Assembly: GCA_023462275.1 (NCBI GenBank)
Contig: JAEWYD010000282.1
Span: forward strand, 1 to 5,026
From: Actinomycetes bacterium
GTDB lineage: Bacteria; Actinomycetota; Actinomycetes; Actinomycetales; Cellulomonadaceae
DNA: 5,026 nucleotides
Direction of reading: 5' to 3'
Shown: positions 1 to 5,026 of the stretch, one piece after another
How positions within the stretch are numbered: position 1 is the stretch's first letter
How the letters are laid out: each line of letters starts with the position of its first letter
Notes under the pieces: generated by a model
The model's database searches: none
What the model was told of the DNA's origin: nothing
Seen by the model: the letters and a program-made list of their open reading frames with translations, nothing else
Translations under genes and position numbers: made by a program

Positions 1-2
1 CG

Positions 3-1589
3 GCCGCGCCGAGCCTCTCCCCCGTCGCCGCCGCCGTACGGGACGGCTACACGTTCTCGGGCTCGACCGTGCCCCTCGGCGTCCTCCTCGAGGACGGCAC
101 ACCGACCCCCGCGGCACGGGTCCAGCTGCCCCTGGCGATGATGAACCGGCACGGCCTGGTGGCCGGCGCCACCGGGACGGGCAAGACCCGCACGCTGCAG
201 CTCCTCGCGGAGGGTCTGTCCGCCGCCGGTGTCCCGGTCTTCGTCGCCGACGTCAAGGGCGACCTGGCCGGCCTCGCCGAGCCCGGCGTCGCGAGCGACA
301 AGCTCCTCGCCCGCACGTCGGCCCTGGGCCAGGACTGGTCGGGCGCCGCGTTCCCCGTGGAGCTCTACACGCTCGGCGGCCTGGGCACCGGCACACCCAT
401 CCGGACCACGGTGACGGACTTCGGGCCTCTCCTGCTGAGCAAGGTCCTCGGCCTGAACGACACCCAGGAGTCGAGCCTCGGGCTGATCTTCCACTGGGCC
501 GACCAGCAGGGCCTCGCCCTGCTGGACCTGAAGGACCTCCAGGCGACCATCGCGTACCTCGTCTCCGACGAGGGCAAGGCCGAGCTCAAGGGCATCGGCG
601 GCCTCTCCTCGGCTACCGCCGGCGTCATCCTGCGCGAGATCGTCGCCCTCCAGGCCCAGGGTGCAGACGTCTTCTTCGGTGAGCCCGCGTTCGCGACGGC
701 CGACCTGCTGCGCACCGCCGCGGACGGACGGGGCGTGGTCTCCGCGCTCGAGCTCCCCGGCGTGCAGGACCGCCCGGCGCTCTTCTCCACCTTCCTCATG
801 TGGCTGCTCGCCGACCTGTTCGGCGAGCTGCCGGAGGTCGGCGACGCCGACAAGCCCCGCCTGGTGTTCTTCTTCGACGAGGCCCACCTCCTCTTCGCGG
901 ACGCGTCCAAGGACTTCCTCGCCGAGGTCGTGCAGACGGTGCGGCTCATCCGTTCCAAGGGCGTCGGGATCTTCTTCGTCACGCAGACGCCGAAGGACGT
1001 GCCCGGGGACGTGCTCGCGCAGCTCGGCAGCCGGGTCCAGCACGCGCTCCGGGCCCACACGCCCGACGACGCGACCGCCCTGCGCGCCACCGCGCGCACC
1101 TTCCCGACGTCGGGCTACGACGTCGAACGGGTGCTGACGGCCATGGGCACGGGCGAGGCCCTCGTCACGGTGATCAGCGAGAGCGGCGCGCCGACGCCGC
1201 TCGCCTGGACGCGCCTGTTCGCGCCGTCGGGCTCGATGGCCGCGCTGCCGCCGGAGCGGCTCGCCGCCCTCGCCGGCGCGTCGCCGCAGCTGGCGCGTTA
1301 CGCGACAGCCGTGGACCGCGAGTCGGCCTACGAGCTCCTCGCGGCACGCGCCACGCAGGCCGCGACAGCCGCCGAGGCTGCCGAGAAGGAGGCAGCCGAG
1401 AAGGAGTCGGCGGAGCGCGCGGCCACCCAGGAGCAGCGCGACGAGGCACGGCGCGAGCGCGAGTCGGAGCGCAACCGCGCCCGTGCGGTGCGGCGCTCGA
1501 CGAGCGTGCTGGACTCCGTGCTGCGCTCGGCAGGGACCGCACTCGGGCGCGAGATCACCCGCAGCATCTTCGGCACGCGCCGCCGCTAG
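3..1589 (+). CDS. HerA-like helicase/ATPase, DUF853 (YjgR) family, 5' partial
   Basis: This is a P-loop ATPase of the HerA/FtsK-type group, family DUF853, whose E. coli member is YjgR; its cellular role is not settled. Of 528 visible residues, the Walker A motif GATGTGKT lies at about residues 55-62 (bases 165-188), preceded by the family-typical MMNRHGLVAG and followed by VFVADVKGDLAGLA. The Walker B stretch LVFFFDEAHLLF has its DEAH at about residues 292-295 (base 876 on). A sensor-like FFVTQTPKDVP follows, with Gln at about 328, then GSRVQHALRAHTP. Residues about 446-499 are Ala/Glu/Arg-rich, probably a charged helix or coiled coil, before a short C-terminal segment ending IFGTRRR. The first in-frame start codon is GTG at 69, but the frame is open to the left edge and residues before it (such as RDGYTFSG) look coding, so the true start is probably outside the window. 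YjgR is about 500 residues, so little is missing. Family call is firm; function is not known. Confidence 0.93.
   Translation, partial: AAPSLSPVAAAVRDGYTFSGSTVPLGVLLEDGTPTPAARVQLPLAMMNRHGLVAGATGTGKTRTLQLLAEGLSAAGVPVFVADVKGDLAGLAEPGVASDKLLARTSALGQDWSGAAFPVELYTLGGLGTGTPIRTTVTDFGPLLLSKVLGLNDTQESSLGLIFHWADQQGLALLDLKDLQATIAYLVSDEGKAELKGIGGLSSATAGVILREIVALQAQGADVFFGEPAFATADLLRTAADGRGVVSALELPGVQDRPALFSTFLMWLLADLFGELPEVGDADKPRLVFFFDEAHLLFADASKDFLAEVVQTVRLIRSKGVGIFFVTQTPKDVPGDVLAQLGSRVQHALRAHTPDDATALRATARTFPTSGYDVERVLTAMGTGEALVTVISESGAPTPLAWTRLFAPSGSMAALPPERLAALAGASPQLARYATAVDRESAYELLAARATQAATAAEAAEKEAAEKESAERAATQEQRDEARRERESERNRARAVRRSTSVLDSVLRSAGTALGREITRSIFGTRRR
1380..1409 (+). repeat. 15-bp imperfect tandem repeat inside the DUF853 gene
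   Basis: Two adjacent 15-bp units (1380-1394 and 1395-1409) share their first 12 bases, gccgagaaggag. They encode AEKEA-AEKES within the charged C-terminal helix of the ATPase. The unit length is a multiple of three, so copy-number change would keep the frame. This is low-complexity coding sequence, not a mobile or regulatory repeat. Confidence 0.6.
1586..1589. other. CTAG shared by the stop codons of two convergent genes
   Basis: The ATPase gene on the plus strand stops with TAG at 1587-1589, and the permease gene on the minus strand stops with TAG read from 1588 to 1586. Both lie in the palindrome CTAG, so the two genes overlap by 4 bp and no untranslated spacer remains between them. Any terminator for either transcript must therefore sit inside the opposite gene. 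I found no hairpin followed by a T-run on either side. Confidence 0.9.
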
Positions 1590-2476
1590 CCGGCCGACCG
1601 CTCGCCGACCGCCGTCCGGGCGGCCCGGGCCGTGCGGAGTGCGCGGGCGGCGCGGACGCGGGCGACGACGTACGCCACCCCGAAGGCGAGCCCCTGGCAC
1701 ACCACGACAAGGCCGGCGCTCGCGACGTCCAGCGCGTAGCTCGCCCACACCCCCACGACCGCGCAGCCGGCCGCGACGGCGGGCGCGACCCAGAGCATCC
1801 GCCAGATGCGGTCGCTGAGCAGGGAGGCGGTCGCGCCGGGCGTGATGAGCATCGCGACCGCCAGCACGACGCCGACGGCCTGGAGCGCGACGACGACGGT
1901 CACCGCCAGGAGCCCCAGGAGCAGCATCCCGATGCGGCGCACCGGCAGGCCCACGACGTGCGCGTGGACGCGGTCGAACGCGTACACCGTCAGGTCGTGA
2001 CGACGAAGCACGAGGATCGTGCCGGCAAGGGCCGCGAGCCCGAGGACCTGCAGGACGTCGGCGTCGGAGACGCCCAGCACGTTGCCGAACAGGATGTGCG
2101 ACAGGTCGATGCGGCTGGGCGTGACGGAGACCAGCACGACGCCGATCGCGAAGACGGTCGTGAACACGACGCCGATCGCGGCGTCCTCCTTGACGTGGGT
2201 GGTCGCGCGCACGCCTCCGATCAGGGCCACCGCCCCGACGCCGAAGACGAAGGCCCCGAGCGCGAACGGCAGCCCCAGCAGGTAGGCCAGGACGACGCCG
2301 GGCAGCACCGCGTGCGAGACGGCGTCCCCCATGAGGGACCAGCCGATGAGGACGAGCCAGCAGCTCAGCAGCGCGCACACCACGCTGGCCGCGACGGTCA
2401 CGAGCAGCGCCCGCTGCATGAACTCGTACTGCCAGGGCTGGACGAGGAGCTCCCACGCGCCCGCTGGGACGGTCAT
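1586..2476 (-). CDS. Metal ABC transporter permease, ABC-3 (MntB/ZnuB) family
   Basis: This 296-residue integral membrane protein is the translocation channel of the metal importer encoded with its two upstream neighbours. About eight hydrophobic segments are visible, near residues 23-45, 55-70, 72-89, 100-119, 140-157, 183-212, 227-248 and 252-272. ABC-3 hallmarks are GDAVSHAVLPGV (50-61), KEDAAIGVVFT (96-106) and QAVGVVLAVAMLITPGATA (199-217). The length fits the family, usually about 270-300. The cytoplasmic C-terminus is Arg/Ala-rich (RVRAARALRTARAARTA), a common high-GC feature. The start is ATG at 2476, whose ATGA overlaps the TGA stop of the ATPase gene; a GGGGG at 2481-2485 is only a weak ribosome site, so translation is probably coupled to the gene before it. 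Metal choice cannot be read from this subunit; manganese is inferred from the receptor. Confidence 0.95.
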   Translation of the reverse strand: MTVPAGAWELLVQPWQYEFMQRALLVTVAASVVCALLSCWLVLIGWSLMGDAVSHAVLPGVVLAYLLGLPFALGAFVFGVGAVALIGGVRATTHVKEDAAIGVVFTTVFAIGVVLVSVTPSRIDLSHILFGNVLGVSDADVLQVLGLAALAGTILVLRRHDLTVYAFDRVHAHVVGLPVRRIGMLLLGLLAVTVVVALQAVGVVLAVAMLITPGATASLLSDRIWRMLWVAPAVAAGCAVVGVWASYALDVASAGLVVVCQGLAFGVAYVVARVRAARALRTARAARTAVGERSAG

Positions 2477-3195
2477 CGCACCCCCAGACCGAAGGTCCGG
2501 GCGAGGTTCTCCGGCGTGAGGACCTGCGCCGTCGGGCCCGCGGCCAGCACGCGCCGCTGGAGCAGCACGGACCGGGCGCACAGGTCCGGGAGCATCGCGA
2601 GGTCGTGGGTGGAGACGACGAGGCTGCGACCGTCCGCGACGAGCTCGCGCAGCACCGTCGTGACGGCGGCCTCGGACGCCGCGTCGACGCCCGTGAACGG
2701 CTCGTCGAGGAGCAGGAGCCGAGCGTCCTGGGCGAGGGCGCGGGCGAGGAGCACCCGCTGGCGCTGACCGCCCGAGAGCCGGCCGATCTGGCGCTCGGCC
2801 AGGTCGGTCAGCCCGACCCGGGCGAGGGCGTGCGCGACCGCCGCCCGGTCCGCCGCCCGTGCGCGGCGACGCAGGCCCATGAGGTGGTACCGGCCCATGA
2901 GCACGACGTCGGCGACGCTGACGGGGAACCGCGGGTCGACGTCGTCGACCTGCGGCACGTAGGCCACGAGGCCGCGCCGGCGGGCCGCCTCCGCCGTGCC
3001 GCCGAGCACCTCGACGGTGCCCGCGACCGGGCGCACGAGCCCGGCGACCGCCGTGAAGAACGTCGACTTCCCCGAGCCGTTCGCGCCGACGAGGCCGCAT
3101 GCCTCCCCCGCCGCGACCTCCACGTCGACGTCCTCGAGCGCCGCGACGTCGCCGTACCGGACGGTGAGCCCGCTGACGCGGAGCGCCGGCGTCAC
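2473..3195 (-). CDS. Metal ABC transporter ATP-binding protein (MntA/ZnuC-type)
   Basis: This 240-residue cytoplasmic ATPase powers metal import through the downstream permease. All nucleotide-binding motifs are intact: Walker A GANGSGKST (37-45), Q-loop Gln82 in YVPQVDD, signature LSGGQRQR (140-147), Walker B LLLLDEP (160-166), D-loop GVDAAS (169-174) and switch His197 in STHDL. The stretch RFPVSVADVVLMGRY (89-103) after the Q-loop is typical of the Mn/Zn/Fe chelate-type subfamily and separates it from other ABC ATPases. The start is GTG at 3195, chosen because GGAGG lies at 3203-3207 with a 7-base spacer and because GTGA overlaps the TGA stop of the receptor gene. Its own stop overlaps the permease start by 4 bp. 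Length is normal and no key residue is missing. It is the middle gene of a receptor-ATPase-permease operon. Confidence 0.96.
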   Translation of the reverse strand: MTPALRVSGLTVRYGDVAALEDVDVEVAAGEACGLVGANGSGKSTFFTAVAGLVRPVAGTVEVLGGTAEAARRRGLVAYVPQVDDVDPRFPVSVADVVLMGRYHLMGLRRRARAADRAAVAHALARVGLTDLAERQIGRLSGGQRQRVLLARALAQDARLLLLDEPFTGVDAASEAAVTTVLRELVADGRSLVVSTHDLAMLPDLCARSVLLQRRVLAAGPTAQVLTPENLARTFGLGVR

Positions 3196-4181
3196 GCGTC
3201 ACCCTCCGCGCCGGGCCGGCCCGCCAGGCCGGTGAGGATGAGGTCCACGTCGTGCTCCAGCAGGTCGAGGTAGGTGGGCACGGGCCCGTCGGGGCCGGTG
3301 AGCGAGTCGACGTAGAGCTCGCCGCCGAACCGGGCGCCCGCCTCGCGCGCCACCTCCTGCTGGGCGGTCGGGGCGACCGTCCACTCGCAGAACACGGCGG
3401 GCACGCCGCGGTCCTGGACGAGGTCGATCACGCGCGCGACCTGGCGGGGGGTGCCCTGCCGCTCGGCGTTGACCGGCCACAGGTACGCCTCCGCGACGCC
3501 CGCGTCGCGGGCGAGGTAGCTGAACGCGCCCTCGCAGGTCACCAGCGTGCGATGGTCGGCGGGCAGGTCCGCCAGCCCGCGCTCCAGCCGGTCGCCGACC
3601 GCGGCCAGGCGCTCGGCGAACGCGCCCGCCCGCTCGTCGTACTCGGCGGCGTGGCCGGGGTCCACCTGCCCCAGGGCGGCGGCGACGGCGACGACGTACT
3701 CCTGGCCGGCCCACGGCGACATCCAGGCGTGCGGATTGACGACGAGCCCACCGAGCTCGGCGGCGGTGCCGTGCACCGGCACCGGGTCCACGCGGTCCGC
3801 CACGGTGACGACCGGGACGTCCAGCGGGTCCAGGAGGTCGTGCAGCCACACCTCGAGCCCGAGGCCGTTCGCGACGACGAGGTCGGCGTCCGCCGCTGCA
3901 CGCAGGTCGTCCGGCGTCGGTTCGTAGCCGTGCACGTTCATGCCCGGGCCGGTGATGGCCGACACCTGCACCCGCGGACCGCCCACCACGGCCACGACGT
4001 CGGCCAGCACGGTGAACGTCGCGACGACCACGAGGGGCCGGTCCGAGCCGGCGCCGCGGGCGGCGTCGATCCCCGCGACGCGCGACGTCGAGGGGTCGGC
4101 GCAGGCGGCGACCGTCAGGGCGAGCGCGCAGACGCCGCTCACGCGCAGCGCGGCGGCGACCCGTCGGGCTGCCCTCAGCAT
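3192..4181 (-). CDS. Metal-binding lipoprotein receptor of an ABC importer, probably Mn(II)
   Basis: This 329-residue receptor belongs to the cluster A-I family (PsaA/MntC/TroA/ZnuA). It has an N-terminal signal (LRAARR, then a hydrophobic stretch) ending in a lipobox VAAC with Cys27, so it should be a lipoprotein on the outer face of the membrane. By alignment from memory to S. pneumoniae PsaA (ligands His67, His139, Glu205, Asp280), the ligands here are His84 (MNVHGYEPTPDD), His151 (NPHAWMSP), Glu217 (CEGAFSYLA) and Asp292 (VDSLTG). Spacings are 67, 66 and 75 against 72, 66 and 75 in PsaA. Zinc receptors usually have His at the third site and often a His-rich loop; neither is seen. Mn(II) is therefore favoured, Fe(II) possible. 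The start is ATG at 4181, directly before the signal peptide; the only upstream ribosome-site candidate is a weak AGGG. The stop overlaps the ATPase GTG by 4 bp. It is the first gene of the operon. Confidence 0.94.
   Translation of the reverse strand: MLRAARRVAAALRVSGVCALALTVAACADPSTSRVAGIDAARGAGSDRPLVVVATFTVLADVVAVVGGPRVQVSAITGPGMNVHGYEPTPDDLRAAADADLVVANGLGLEVWLHDLLDPLDVPVVTVADRVDPVPVHGTAAELGGLVVNPHAWMSPWAGQEYVVAVAAALGQVDPGHAAEYDERAGAFAERLAAVGDRLERGLADLPADHRTLVTCEGAFSYLARDAGVAEAYLWPVNAERQGTPRQVARVIDLVQDRGVPAVFCEWTVAPTAQQEVAREAGARFGGELYVDSLTGPDGPVPTYLDLLEHDVDLILTGLAGRPGAEGDA
3203..3207 (-). promoter_or_regulatory. Ribosome binding site of the ABC ATPase gene
   Basis: Read on the minus strand, GGAGG is followed by a 7-base spacer and the GTG start at 3195. 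It lies inside the last codons of the receptor gene. It supports this GTG as the start and lets the ATPase be translated both by new initiation and by coupling. Confidence 0.75.
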
Positions 4182-4187
4182 GGCGCG

Positions 4188-4193
4188 ACCCTA
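4188..4193 (-). promoter_or_regulatory. Possible -10 element (TAGGGT) of a leaderless promoter
   Basis: On the minus strand TAGGGT matches the actinobacterial -10 pattern TANNNT and is followed by exactly 6 bases, CGCGCC, before the ATG at 4181. That spacing would place the transcription start at the A of the start codon, giving a leaderless mRNA. No good -35 box is seen near 4211-4217. The same bases hold AGGG, a poor Shine-Dalgarno, which is the competing reading. Confidence 0.35.
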
Positions 4194-4208
4194 CGTCGAT
4201 GATCGACG
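4194..4208. promoter_or_regulatory. Perfect 7+7 bp palindrome, candidate operator of the metal-uptake operon
   Basis: The arms cgtcgat (4194-4200) and atcgacg (4202-4208) are exact inverted repeats around one central base. A second, overlapping inverted repeat, gatcg-a-cgatc, covers 4201-4211. The site is in the only gap before the receptor gene and directly abuts the TAGGGT hexamer, where a bound repressor would block a promoter. A one-base centre and no T-run argue against a terminator. It is not a match I recognise to the IdeR/DtxR or Zur consensus; a Mn-sensing regulator is only inferred from the transporter. Confidence 0.4.
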
Positions 4209-4223
4209 ATCGGCAGCGCGGGC

Positions 4224-4940
4224 TCAGCCGGCGGTGGGCGGCTCCTGCCGGCCGAGCACGAGGTGCACCTCGATGGTGCCCGTCTGCTCCACCACCACCC
4301 AGCCGAGGTTCGGGGCCACGAGGTTGTAGTCCGCCAGGGCCACGGGCAGCTGCCCGGCGAGCTCGACGCCGCCGATGGCGCGCTGGACCTGCAGCGTGGC
4401 GGTGACCGGCCGCTCCACCCCGTGCATCGACAGCGTCCCGACCGCGGTGACGGCCGCCGGGGCGTCCGACTGCGCCAGCGCGGAGACGTCGACCGGCTGC
4501 GTGAGCAGGAAGGTGGCCGTCGGGTAGGTCGTCGAGTCCAGGGCCCGCTGGAAGAACAAGTCGCGGGCCGCCTCGTCGGAGGAGATGGAGGCGACGTCGA
4601 CGACGATGCTGGCCGCCGTCAGCACGCCGCCCTCGACCGTGAGGCTCCCGGTGACGTCGTCCGTGCGCCCCACGACCTCGACGGGCTGGCCGGACATCGT
4701 CTCGTTCAGCCGGTAGCCGGCCTCCGACCCCTGCTGCGTGTACCAGGTGCCCTCGACGTCCACCGAACCCGTCGGGATCTCCGGGCTCGCCGTCGGCGTC
4801 GGCGTGAGGGCGAGGGGCTCGGGCGGCTCGCTCGCGATGAAGCGGGCGTACACCCACGGGCCCCCGACGACGACGCCGACGGCGACGACGACGACCACGA
4901 GCATCTGGACGAGCCAGCGACGCCGGCGGGCCTGGGTCAC
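4224..4940 (-). CDS. Membrane-anchored YceI-like domain protein
   Basis: This 238-residue protein has a short basic N-terminus (TQARRRRW), one membrane segment (about residues 10-29, mostly Val), a Pro/Thr linker (LTPTPTASPE, 44-53) and an extracytoplasmic YceI-like domain (about 58-232). YceI proteins form a lipocalin-like barrel that binds polyisoprenoid lipids in known members; the ligand here is unknown. Family features are SEAGYRLNE (72-80), GRTDDVTGSLTVEGG (91-105), the DLFFQRALDSTTYPTATF block (127-144), GTLSMHGVERPVTATL (168-183) and a closing LADYNLVAPN strand region. GTG at 4940 is preferred as start because GGAGG lies at 4947-4951 with a 6-base spacer and GTGA overlaps the stop of the upstream gene. 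An extension to 5018 would add only an Arg-rich tail that is a shadow of the upstream frame. It is probably cotranscribed with that upstream gene; no functional link to the metal transporter is evident. Confidence 0.88.
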   Translation of the reverse strand: MTQARRRRWLVQMLVVVVVAVGVVVGGPWVYARFIASEPPEPLALTPTPTASPEIPTGSVDVEGTWYTQQGSEAGYRLNETMSGQPVEVVGRTDDVTGSLTVEGGVLTAASIVVDVASISSDEAARDLFFQRALDSTTYPTATFLLTQPVDVSALAQSDAPAAVTAVGTLSMHGVERPVTATLQVQRAIGGVELAGQLPVALADYNLVAPNLGWVVVEQTGTIEVHLVLGRQEPPTAG

Positions 4941-5026
4941 CGGGCCCCTCCGCGGCGCCGGACCGTCACGACGACGGCCGCACCGACGACGACGAGGCCG
5001 ACGAGCAGCCAGGGCCACGCCGACTG
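4937..5026 (-). CDS. C-terminal end of a membrane protein, 3' fragment only
   Basis: Thirty codons read from the right edge to a TGA at 4939-4937 encode a C-terminal end that begins QSAWPWLLVG, runs on as a Val-rich hydrophobic stretch of about 20 residues, and closes with TVRRRGGAR. This is a typical final membrane helix with a positive cytoplasmic tail, as in many actinobacterial secreted proteins anchored at the C-terminus. Its TGA overlaps the GTG of the YceI-like gene (GTGA), matching the spacing style of the other minus-strand genes here, and the third codon positions are nearly all G or C. The rest of the gene lies outside the window, so no family can be named. CopC- or YcnI-type proteins end this way, but so do many unrelated ones, and no such motif is visible. 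Confidence 0.65.
   Translation of the reverse strand, partial: QSAWPWLLVGLVVVGAAVVVTVRRRGGAR
4947..4951 (-). promoter_or_regulatory. Ribosome binding site that decides the YceI-like start
   Basis: On the minus strand GGAGG (continuing GG) is followed by a 6-base spacer and GTG at 4940. No comparable site precedes the alternative starts at 5018 or at the internal ATG at 4904, so this site supports the 238-residue product. Confidence 0.7.

Noticed and set aside
1616..1632. GC-rich hairpins just after the ATPase stop (ccggg-cgg-cccgg, and the palindrome cggcccgggccg at 1621-1632) as a terminator
   Set aside because: They lie inside the permease coding region, have short stems and lack a following T-run. 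Such GC palindromes are common by chance at this base composition.
800..2767. A 655-residue plus-strand open frame crossing two gene regions
   Set aside because: It runs out of frame through the DUF853 gene and antisense through the permease and ATPase genes. The composition is Arg/Ala/Gly/Asp-rich with no domain, as expected from stop-poor high-GC shadow frames.
2477..3202. N-terminal extension of the permease through the ATPase gene, as if the two were fused
   Set aside because: The frame is open by chance, but the extension is Arg/Gly/Pro-rich noise. The permease begins naturally at the ATGA overlap at 2476.
3252..4202. A 316-residue open frame antisense to the receptor gene
   Set aside because: It mirrors the receptor gene codon for codon on the opposite strand and has a biased His/Val/Gly/Arg composition with no signal peptide or motif.
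4194..4208. The palindrome as an intrinsic terminator of the YceI transcript
   Set aside because: The arms leave a one-base centre (three-base loop at best), and no T-run follows on the minus strand. An operator fits better.
4785..4810. Short gtcggc/gtcggcg repeats near the YceI linker as a regulatory repeat
   Set aside because: They encode the Thr-Pro linker between the membrane segment and the domain, which is ordinary low-complexity coding sequence.
3199..4857. A 552-residue minus-strand open frame over the receptor and YceI genes
   Set aside because: It is in a different frame from two well-supported genes on the same strand and is Arg/Gly/Pro-rich with no motif.

Overview
The window is very GC-rich, and its real genes have G or C at nearly every third codon position. 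GTG starts, GGAGG-type ribosome binding sites and 4-bp gene overlaps are frequent. This points to a high-GC actinobacterium; a Micrococcales (Cellulomonas-like) host is my guess from general flavour only, since nothing in the window fixes the genus. The DNA is almost fully coding: the largest gap between genes is 42 bp, and I see no tRNA, rRNA, CRISPR array, insertion sequence or other mobile element.

Layout. Bases 3-1589 (+ strand) hold most of a HerA-like P-loop ATPase of the DUF853/YjgR family, open at the left edge. It ends tail to tail on a three-gene minus-strand cassette for metal import (4181 down to 1586): a lipoprotein metal-binding receptor (3192-4181), an ABC ATPase (2473-3195) and an ABC-3 family permease (1586-2476). 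A 42-bp gap (4182-4223) separates this cassette from an upstream minus-strand gene for a membrane-anchored YceI-like protein (4224-4940). At the right edge, 4937-5026 is the C-terminal end of one more minus-strand gene, a membrane segment with an Arg-rich tail, whose stop overlaps the YceI start.

How it works together. The receptor would bind the divalent metal outside the membrane, the permease would form the channel and the ATPase would drive uptake. The receptor carries a His-His-Glu-Asp ligand set with spacing close to that of the manganese receptor PsaA, so Mn(II) (possibly Fe(II)) is a better call than Zn(II). The three genes are joined by GTGA and ATGA overlaps, which suggests translational coupling. 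The short gap before the receptor gene holds a 7+7 bp palindrome directly abutting a TANNNT hexamer placed exactly where a leaderless promoter would need it, so it is the natural candidate for metal-dependent control.

The window looks like an ordinary chromosomal housekeeping region. I do not see a clearly new biological system. The points most worth checking are the palindrome/leaderless promoter, the CTAG sequence shared by two convergent stop codons, and the unlisted partial gene at the right edge, which also fixes the YceI start.
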